15,580 bases of DNA from Asterionellopsis glacialis (taxonomy: Eukaryota; Bacillariophyta; Plagiogrammaphyceae; Rhaphoneidales; Asterionellopsidaceae): contig WKLE02006800.1 in NCBI GenBank assembly GCA_014885115.2, positions 1 to 15,580 of the forward strand, given 5' to 3'. Below are positions 8,196-15,580 of this stretch, piece by piece; within the stretch, counting starts at the first letter, position 1, and each line of letters opens with the position of its first letter. Made by a program: the position numbers and the translations under genes. The notes under the pieces were generated by a model. It saw only the letters and a list, made by a program, of their open reading frames with translations. It was not told the origin of the DNA and did no database searches.

Positions 8196-8884
8196 AGATT
8201 CACACAAGGAGCGAGCCTAAGTAAATATTAAACCTAAGAAACCGTACCAAATCTTGCAGTGCTTCCAAGTTGTGGGCTTTTACTGCGAGCATTCGTTTTA
8301 TTTGCCGAATTAATCATTCTTTTATAGGCTTGTTTCAGGAGTCTACCTTCCACAATTATGCAATCCTATCCTGAGTATAAGGATTATTGAATGTGTGGGA
8401 TTTCTGATTAATTTTGAAGGGTCCTGTGAAACTACTAGTTGATTGCAGATTGGCAAATGTTGAGACCGATTGGATGTAAGAGGTAATTTTTTATTCTTAT
8501 TTTTTCTACTCTAGTCACATCAACTTTCCAATCATAATAGAATCATGCCCACTTTTGTTCTCTGTACAACCATTGCATTATTTGTAGCTATTAGCTGCTA
8601 GAGTGCTTGAAGCACTGCGAGTTTAAAAAAGTTTTCAGTCTCAGATACCCCATCGTTTGCTTCTTCCAGTTTTGAAGATCTCTCTCACACCGTTACAAAA
8701 ATCAATGCGTTACCTTTTCGAATGCATGCGTTACCCATTGCCGACATATTTTGCTTGCACCTGTCGCAAAATTATGAAATCTAGTTTGACTGCAATAAAC
8801 TAGAATGGGACTGAAATAGGAAAAAGATTTGCGCCAGGGACAAGAAAAGATTCTATCTGTTTACTGTGGAATGAAAGGGCGTTA
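8196..8884. other. shared 3' flank of two convergent genes
   Basis: This 689-nt stretch separates the stop of the plus-strand zinc-finger-like gene from the stop of the minus-strand cyclase-homology gene. It should hold both 3' UTRs. AATAAA-like strings exist on each strand (plus near 8793, minus near 8492), but both lie hundreds of bases from the stops, so I do not call polyadenylation sites. No ORF or RNA gene is evident. Confidence 0.5.
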
Positions 8885-11800
8885 TTATTTGCTCGTCAAA
8901 GGCCGGACTGCATCCCAAGTTGAAGGCGGCACGCCACCTCGGTTTTCCATGAATGATATCAAGACTCTGCAAGCTCCATCCCCTAAAGCATGCCTTCGAT
9001 TTACAATTTCAGGATCTCTACAAGCCCGGTCATACATTCTTGGATCAATAGCGTCGGGATTATAATCGATATAACCTTCTTCAAGCACAGTTTCAATCAT
9101 TATGTCATCAGCTTGGTTCAGACTTTCAATTGCGTCTTTCCATTTACCTGTGAGGTAGAATTTTACACCTTCTGCAAATTTCTTTGAAAATTCTGCTGTA
9201 ACATGTTGCCTCATAGATTTAAGATCTTGGTCATTGTCCCATATGGAAGGAGTGTAATTATCAGCATCTAAATCAGATTGTTCTTCGGATGTTTCAAAGA
9301 GGAAGAAGTCTACTCCCTGATGTCTCGCATCATAAGTAAATATTCGCTGCTTTACCTGACTCCCTTTAACATAAACTGTATCAAGGTGACGGAGTTTAGC
9401 CCGGGCATTTAGAGATAGGAGTTCTTCTACTGCCTGGCTCATCAAGAGCGTAACTCCATACTGTTTTGTAGCTGACATCATACGAGATGCCATATTCACA
9501 TGCGGTGAGAGATAAGTTGCATCAATTTTGTATTCACTACCTACTGCACCTTCCACAGCCCAACCGGCGTCCATTCCTATCAAGATTTCAACGGTAAATA
9601 CTCCAACACCACACCCTAGACGAAAATCCTTTTTCCATGCTTGTACTTCTCTATCCCGATGCAAAGCTGCAAATGCTTTGAGCATACCGAGAAGAGCTCG
9701 ATCCGTAAATCTTTGGATTCCTGGTAGAGTAGAGAGCTGCAGCGTATCATCTGCTTGCATCGCGCGCGATTTCTTTTTCGACTGATGTCGCCGATGAAGC
9801 CCTTGATGGCGACGTCTAGTCAAACGGGAACTCTTTTTATTTCCCTTTTCCTTTGAATCAAACACAACGTCGGTTGCAAGCCTTTTCTTTTCATGCACTT
9901 CATCAAAGTCACCAATGCGGTAAACCATGAGGAACGTGCTTCCAAGGTTTTTGTTACACTGGCCACTATCCCCCAGAGCCCACCTGTAAACTTCATCATG
10001 CACAACTTTGGCGACATCATTTATTAGAATCATAACGTCTTTGTCAATAGCATGAAGGACTTCTCCAAATCCACTAATTCCTACAAAACCAAAAAGGGCA
10101 TAAACCCGCTTTCCTGGTACTGTAGGATTGAATACTACCGGTTTCCCGTCTTGCGTACGATCAAGGTTTGAAGTAATTATGTCCGCACCAGCAACACCCC
10201 AGCACTTTCTCAGAAGATCAGCGATTTTCGTAATTGCGTTGATAAGCTGCTCAGTTTCATAATTTCCAAGCTGGTCCTTGTCTTCAACACCCAATCCACT
10301 GTCAGTGCCCCATGGGTCATTGCTGAAGTCACTACTTTGACCTTTTTTTAGCTTCGGCTTCCGAAGTTGCGGTGTCTGTGCAAGAGGATTTTCGGCGTCT
10401 GAAAAAAAATCGATATCAAAGGGTTAAAAGGACGTAAAATACAAAAATATTCGAGAACGACATTCATTTTTAAAAGAACTCACATCTAAGAACGATCTTC
10501 AACATTCTCTGAAGAGGATCAAGAACAAGGCGGCCAGCATCACCCCGCAAAACGGTCAGGCCTCCGATAGTTAACAGAAGGTATGTCAACAGCATTAAAA
10601 AGAAAGCGCAGTTCCTGCCAATGAAGACAACGAAAGAAAGAGGAAATAAATAAATGAGGTATCCCCAGTTTGATGGACAATTAAACATCTCCATCTACTT
10701 ACGTCAAAGATACGACATTGTTGTGGTTCACCAACACCTTGACAGAAAACTCTTCGCCACCAATGAAGGCACTCTCGTGATATTCAAAAATACCCCCGCT
10801 TCTGATGTTGAGCTCATCTGCAAAAAAATCAGTATATGGTTCTGTTGGCGTTGTATTCCAGGCGGCACAAACATCTGAGTTTCTACTCACAAACTCATTT
10901 CCCCATACGCTTATAGAATTATTCCATAGTGCACAGTCTGTTATAACTCCGGCTTCTGTATTGCTTCCTCCCTCCTGAAAGTCACAACGCACGGGAAGCA
11001 ATTGGGCCCAGAGCACATATGTATCCTGATGTTCTGTACTGGAATCCGACTGTACTTTTGCTACTGTCGACAACCAACTAGTGACTGCATTCTCAAGATA
11101 AGCACACTCCATTTCTTCGTAAGAATCTTTTGTAAGGTTGAGAGCTATGTTGTTCGCTTGAAGAAGTTCAGCAAGTTTGAGCGCGACTGGATTGGTCTTT
11201 TGAAGTGCAAGAAGGGTCGGTAGCACAATCATAATAACCATTCTGAATACATCCCAATATGAAGAAATGACTTATTGTGAGCATGTCGGAAAAGAAAGTG
11301 GACAATAGATGGAAACACCAGTATAATTGACTTACAAAATTACCATTGTCCTGTGAGAATTAACAATCATTAATGCCGTTCCAATGGTTGCTGCCTTTTT
11401 CAGTCGCAAGTCTTCTTCGCCTAGCGGTTTGGTTGCTTCAGTCTCTTCGATGTCTTCGTCTTCAACCTGATAAGAAAAGACAAACAAAAAGTGCTGTCAT
11501 TAAAGATAATTGTTCCTCTTATGTCCGTAACTCGAAAAGGCAATTTACTTACCTTTGCTTTTCTTCTTCCATTGAAACGGAACTTCCCTTGTTCCGTTTT
11601 CGTAAAAAGGCCACCAAGAGTTCCTCTATTCTTTTTCTTCCAGTCTATATCGTCAAATGCATTATTAATCCACATTTTTTTCCAGTGCCTTACAAGACCA
11701 AACATTCGAAGGCCCGTCAATCCGAGGCAAAAACGACCAAGTGCAGCACTACTCTTTGAGGCTCCGATGACACCTACCACCGACCATTTCAAATTCGAGA

Positions 11801-13754
11801 AGGAACTTTCTCTGCTACATTCCTTACTACCGATACACAGAAAAGAAGGAATGAACAAGAGCAACGCAAGAAGCTCAATTGTTAAATGATATCGATTGAT
11901 ATGACGTGCTGTAGAAGGTGCATATGCCTTATCAGAGGAAATTAAATCAAAATATCCTGCAGGCCGAATCCACCATTCGAAGAAAAGCTCAAGTGCCAGG
12001 ATTATCCATACGATCCTTGTTTTATTGAAAAGGAATGGCAAGAGTAAGCCAGTTAGTTCTACATCATATTGAGATTTGACAAAAAAGGTTTCAGACCGAA
12101 ACTTACAAGCTGACTACAGTGAGTGCGTAATCCCAGCTAGCTGGAAGAAATGCATGTTGGATCACCTCAATAAAAAGATAACAAAAGCTGCACACCACCA
12201 ATAAGTTTACTCCCGTTACACGAAGCTTACAAGCATAGGGTGCTTCCCCGAAAAGGACTCTCGCAATTTGCACCTTTGTAGCTAGCCGAGCCCTTTGGTA
12301 GAACGGTATCAGAATTGTTGTTGCAAATCGTTTTGGCCACATGAAAAAAATCTTTAGCCAAACTAGAAAAGATGATAAATTTCGACTCTCTTTTTCTTTG
12401 ACGTTTTGTTCCTTAGCGCGTCCGGTTCGTTTAGCTGCAGCAATTGCTGCTTCCTGCCCTTCTCTACTTTTAAGCGGTTCCATCCATCCTACAAGGAGCA
12501 AAAAATATTGTCAGAAATAAGAAGAAAAAAGACAAGATCGTGCAAAAAGGTGAACTTGTATAGCATCTTGGACTCACCTGCATCTGCGCGTTGCGCCGAC
12601 CCTGTATCTTCTCTAATCACAGTATAATATGGAAAATCTTCATCGAAGTGAACCCTTTGGACCGTCGCCAAAACATACGACCAAGGACCATGAACTTGAT
12701 CAGAAGCATTCCCTTCTCCTTCAGGAAAACCTGCCTTATTCACAGGAGCAATAGTGAAATCCTCCTTTGAATCTGTATTGTTTGTGTGATTTAATATATT
12801 CACAAATACTAAAACTTTATCTCCCGTGCTGTATTGTGTACGACTTCGCTTGCCCCCAGCTGTAGCACCTGCTGCAACAACTGCAGCGGCAGCTGCAACA
12901 CTCATAACTTCATTTTGCTCTTGACCCAGACTTTCCATTGCGGAGTCTATTGATTCAAATGGGTTGCCACTATTCACACTCATACTACTCATGGCTAAAC
13001 TGCGATGGCTGACACTTTGTCTTCTCATTGACTTGCGGCCCAAAAGGGTTTTGCCTGATGTTGACGACGATGTTGTATCATCCGGATTATCTAGATCAGC
13101 GCTGTCACCCATTATGGACCTAGAGTTTATACTAATACTGACACTTTGCCGTCGCTTTGAATGCTGCCGTTGTTTTCTCATATGGCCAGGACCCATCAGT
13201 GGTTGATCCTCTGTCAAGGACGCCGCTGATAATTCAGCGGATGAACTGGGGAGTGAAATACTCACACGTCTAGAACGTTTATCAACTCCATCAGTTAAAG
13301 GTGAATATCTGCCTGTTTGTTGTTCTGGTGCTGAAAACGAGGATGAAACAGAGGGTCTCTTACTAGCGGTATCAGGTGCCTGTTTTAGTATCTCGCCACT
13401 GTCACCTGTGCTAGGTATCCCGCTACCTGAAATATCTGGAAAGTCGAACTCAGTACTTGAGTAGTCACCTGTGCTTACTTCAAATTCACTCATCGTTATA
13501 CTGCTACTCCCTCTTCTATTGCCTCTAGGCCAGCTTTCATGAGGTGTGGCAGATGATTCAGCTTCATCACCGGAGATAGAAGCTGATTCACCGAGTGGTC
13601 CAACAGAATCCCTTTCATCTTCATAAATCGAAATCATCTGACGAAGCTCATAACTTTCATCATCCATTTCTTCATCTTCTTCCTCAATATCTTCCATATG
13701 GTTTTCTGCAATTTCTTCCAAACCACTCTCTAATCTATCTATGGGTTTCGACAT
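8885..13754 (-). CDS. multi-pass membrane protein with C-terminal class III nucleotide-cyclase homology domain (7 exons)
   Basis: The exons are 13754-12578, 12488-12107, 12015-11553, 11466-11336, 11242-10703, 10614-10484 and 10398-8885. They total 4338 nt (1445 residues plus stop), joined by GT-AG introns of 85-93 nt with the frame kept throughout. Residues 1-300 are acidic, Ser-rich and disordered. About 310-400 is a soluble motif (YYTVIREDTG..QRADAGWMEP). About six membrane segments follow: near LLVVCSFCYLF, VWIILALELFFEWW, LLALLLFIPSFL, an Arg/Lys-containing S4-like segment, MVILLMVIMIVL, and FFLMLLTYLLLTI, with an ectodomain of roughly 180 residues before the last. The cyclase homology domain covers about 1035-1300 (YALFGFVGISGF, NKNLGSTFLMVY, SEYKIDATYLSPHVNMASR). 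Lys1232, Asn1243 and Arg1247 are kept, but the metal-binding Asp positions are Gly1048 and Ser1095. Start: the first ATG, 15 nt inside the open frame. It could act as a receptor-like or channel-linked signalling protein. Catalysis is doubtful. Confidence 0.85.
10399..10483 (-). other. intron 6 of the cyclase-homology gene (85 nt)
   Basis: The donor is CTTAGAT|GTGAGTTC and the acceptor is a T-rich tract ending TTTTCAG|ACGCC. It joins MLKIVLR to YAENPLAQT in the linker from the last membrane segment to the cyclase domain. Confidence 0.85.
10615..10702 (-). other. intron 5 of the cyclase-homology gene (88 nt)
   Basis: The donor is TTTGAC|GTAAGTAG and the acceptor is CATTGGCAG|GAACTG. It joins NNVVSLT to NCAFFLMLL at the start of the last membrane segment. 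Confidence 0.85.
11243..11335 (-). other. intron 4 of the cyclase-homology gene (93 nt)
   Basis: The donor is GGTAATTTT|GTAAGTC and the acceptor is GTATTCAG|AATGG. Splicing builds one continuous hydrophobic segment (MVILLMVIMIVLP) across the junction, which supports the model. Confidence 0.85.
11467..11552 (-). other. intron 3 of the cyclase-homology gene (86 nt)
   Basis: The donor is GCAAAG|GTAAGTAAA and the acceptor is TTCTTATCAG|GTTGAAG. It is phase 0 and joins GRRKAK to VEDEDIEE. Confidence 0.85.
12016..12106 (-). other. intron 2 of the cyclase-homology gene (91 nt)
   Basis: The donor is GCTT|GTAAGTTT. I chose the acceptor AAAACAAG|GATCG because it keeps the frame (VVSL joined to IVWIILA in a hydrophobic segment) and gives the usual intron length. 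A better-looking TGTAG acceptor at 12059 would give a 48-nt intron and a stop 13 codons later. Confidence 0.65.
12489..12577 (-). other. intron 1 of the cyclase-homology gene (89 nt)
   Basis: The donor is GCAG|GTGAGTCC and the acceptor is CTCCTTGTAG|GATGG. Splicing joins QRADAG to WMEPLKS within one motif. Read-through ends at the TAG of the acceptor. Confidence 0.85.
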
Positions 13755-13959
13755 GGTTACAGGTTTCACACTGCAGTGGCGAATAAAAAAAGTCTAATAA
13801 TCGCCATGGACGGGAGCAGCGTGACAAGAGTGAATCGGTACGATACAAATAATAACAGGAAGCGTGTATTCAGTATGGATGGTGTGCCTCACAGCTGAAT
13901 ATATCCCAGAGCGAACTACCGGCAGCGAACTAAACAAAGACCTACAAAAGTCCTGCAAA

Positions 13960-14940
13960 CAGTACCAGGTACGTAGGTACAGGGTCCTACCTAGGCTTGG
14001 TTTTACAGTCAGCCAGAAGAGCCAGTAGCAGTAATTAGGACTAGGACCTACTGGTACACCCTTTCTTTCTTTTTCATATTGGTCAAACGTCCGTCAGCTG
14101 AGGTTAATATGACGAATAATGATCATATTTACAGCAATTAACATAATAAAATACCTCCTGTACAAAATTATTCGGAGATATTATTTGTAAAGTTGCAATC
14201 AGTCTTACCCACGCACAGGATAGCATTTAAATACAGAATATTTGTTGGAAACGCTACAGGTACCAGGTGTTACAGTACCATACATACCTCTTGTAAAATC
14301 TGGTACAGTACAGTACAATACTATGTAGTACTACTGACAGTGAATCTGCAACCAGTTACAGTACCAGGTACTGTACAGTACCGCGCACGCAGGGACTTTA
14401 GGTTTAACTTGTTGATAGATCGAATTTACCGTAAGACTAACACATGCTTCATTTTTTTACTGTACACTACTTTAAAATCAAGATGTATTTATTAATATTT
14501 GACGCTGATCAAACTACTGAGGAACGCACTACAGGTACGGCGCGAAGCGAATCATCCGATTTCTTGTTCTCCTACCTGTACTTTACAGATAGGACCTACT
14601 TGGGTATGGCACCATACCCAGTATTTTTAATACAATAACATATATCTATGTATATATATATATATATAATATTGCATACCGGTAGGTCATACTGGTACCA
14701 GGTAGTAGACTCTTTAGAGTTAGTACTTCATGCAGATAAAAAATAGTCTGGTGAACGAGCATTTTTTCAAGTAGAGTTGCACGATCACCGATCACTTTGT
14801 GTCGCACATTGACACGAATGCGTACCCGGTACCAGGTACCAGAGGTACATGTTTATTAGGACATACAGGTAGCCATCATACGTAGTCCTAACTAAGATTT
14901 AGCTGGTACATACGGTAGGACCTCACAGATTAAAGGTATT
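13960..14940. repeat. palindromic GGTACC/TACCAGGTA repeat cluster 3, with TAGGACC motif
   Basis: Exact TACCAGGTA copies lie at 13963-13971, 14362-14370, 14696-14704 and 14830-14838, with close variants at about 14260 and GTACAGTACAGTAC-type strings near 14310-14390. The companion motif TAGGACC/GGTCCTA occurs near 13984, 14036-14051 (TAGGACTAGGACCTAC), 14590-14599 and 14915-14922. Confidence 0.8.
14651..14669. repeat. TA dinucleotide microsatellite
   Basis: An uninterrupted run of TA dinucleotides of about 19 nt, directly beside imperfect TA-rich sequence from 14639. Confidence 0.9.
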
Positions 14941-15474
14941 TACCGTACTGTGACGATCGCAATTCGTTAACTCTAATAAAACTTAGTCTAATATTATTCC
15001 GCAACAGTACAAGTTGAGAACTTACGATTTCAGCACAATAAAGAAGCTGTTGAAAAAAATGAGAGAGTCACTTAAAAACTATGCTTCTAATAACAAAAAA
15101 TTATTATGGAATTGTTTAGTTGAAGACCGAAGTCGTCCGTGTAGTAGGGAATTAGAGTTAGGATACAGAAAGTAAATAGGATCTAAGAGGGTGCTGTTTG
15201 GAACAGATTATTTATTGTATCCTGGTATGGTCAAGATTTACCAATGAGTTAGGATGCAATTGTTGCATCATTTTTTCTCTTTCGATTTTGGTGACACTTT
15301 ATGGTCACCCTTACATCTTCATTCACGTTGTGAAATATGCGCTTTTGACACCATCACATCCATTATTGACTCAATATGCTGTTCAACAAGAAAGGAACAT
15401 CATGGAGGATAAACTAGGCTTTTGGCCTGTGCATATTAGCTGACCTATGCTTTTCGCTGTAACTGCTGTCATCT

Positions 15475-15580
15475 TTATGCAGATGCAGCAGACATACTTC
15501 GCCGTTCTCGAGCAATATTGAGATTAGAAGGGTTTTGTTGATTTCCTGTTCTGACGTAATCATCACCTTTCAAGGCTGGA
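15475..15580 (-). CDS. possible C-terminal fragment of an unidentified protein (runs off the right edge)
   Basis: On the minus strand the last 105 nt are open in one frame and read LKGDDYVRTGNQQNPSNL, then NIARERRSMSAASA and a TAA (15477-15475). The polar, balanced composition looks like coding sequence rather than translated AT-rich spacer, and it lies in the same strand orientation as the cyclase-homology gene. There are only 34 residues, with no family features, and it could be a chance open stretch. If real, its 3' flank is the repeat-rich spacer. Confidence 0.4.
   Translation of the reverse strand, partial: PALKGDDYVRTGNQQNPSNLNIARERRSMSAASA

Larger units (their letters stand above)
13755..15474. 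other. right intergenic region with repeats
   Basis: The first part (13755-13950) is the 5' flank of the minus-strand cyclase-homology gene. I see no clear core promoter motif. From 13960 to 14940 it is repeat-rich DNA, and from 14940 to 15474 it is AT-rich without a recognisable gene. Short open frames at 14193-14495 and 15198-15443 have no family features. The latter has only a TTG start. Confidence 0.5.

Noticed and set aside
12059..12106. 48-nt intron using the TGTAG acceptor
   Set aside because: It shifts the frame and gives a stop 13 codons later. The 91-nt alternative keeps the frame and matches the other intron lengths.
14193..14495. Plus-strand 100-codon open frame
   Set aside because: It runs through TACCAGGTA repeats and low-complexity sequence and shows no protein-family features.
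15198..15443. Plus-strand 81-codon open frame
   Set aside because: It has only a TTG start, a hydrophobic AT-driven composition and no family features.

Overview
The window looks like nuclear DNA of a microbial eukaryote, most likely a diatom (stramenopile, perhaps pennate). The evidence is a 7-exon gene with six GT-AG introns of 85-93 nt, a protist-type transmembrane cyclase-homology protein, a long intronless gene with RGG and Ser/Asp-rich tracts, a LINE-type retrotransposon relic, and AT-rich intergenic DNA full of short palindromic repeats. The lineage call is inference from gene style. No species can be named from the sequence.

Layout. Positions 1-790 are non-coding, with a perfect 15-bp inverted repeat (137-217) and a cluster of a palindromic repeat built on TACCAGGTA/TACCTGGTA. 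Positions 791-3777 (minus strand) are a 5'-truncated, decayed non-LTR retrotransposon. Its reverse transcriptase can be followed through four frame changes and at least five in-frame stops into a Cys-rich C-terminal part. Positions 3760-4000 hold a second cluster of the palindromic repeat, which directly abuts the broken 5' end of the element.

Positions 4719-8195 (plus strand) encode an unrecognised 1158-residue protein. I read it as two tandem A-B module pairs, that is four related C2HC-type zinc-finger-like units, joined by RGG-rich, Ser/acidic and basic linkers. A 5' UTR intron is possible at 4373-4517. Positions 8196-8884 are the shared 3' flank of two convergent genes.

Positions 13754-8885 (minus strand) encode a predicted 1445-residue membrane protein. 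It has a disordered Ser-rich N terminus, a conserved-looking soluble motif, about six transmembrane segments with an ectodomain between the last two, and a C-terminal class III nucleotide-cyclase homology domain. Both expected metal-binding Asp positions in that domain are replaced (Gly1048, Ser1095), so it may be a pseudocyclase. Positions 13790-15474 are non-coding, with a third, looser repeat cluster and a TA microsatellite. A probable C-terminal fragment of another minus-strand gene enters at the right edge (15475-15580).

The two main genes are convergent and share no obvious pathway. One looks nuclear (nucleic-acid or chromatin associated) and the other looks like a membrane signalling protein. 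The most novel items are the four-finger protein, the Asp-less cyclase domain, and the palindromic repeat family confined to the intergenic DNA.
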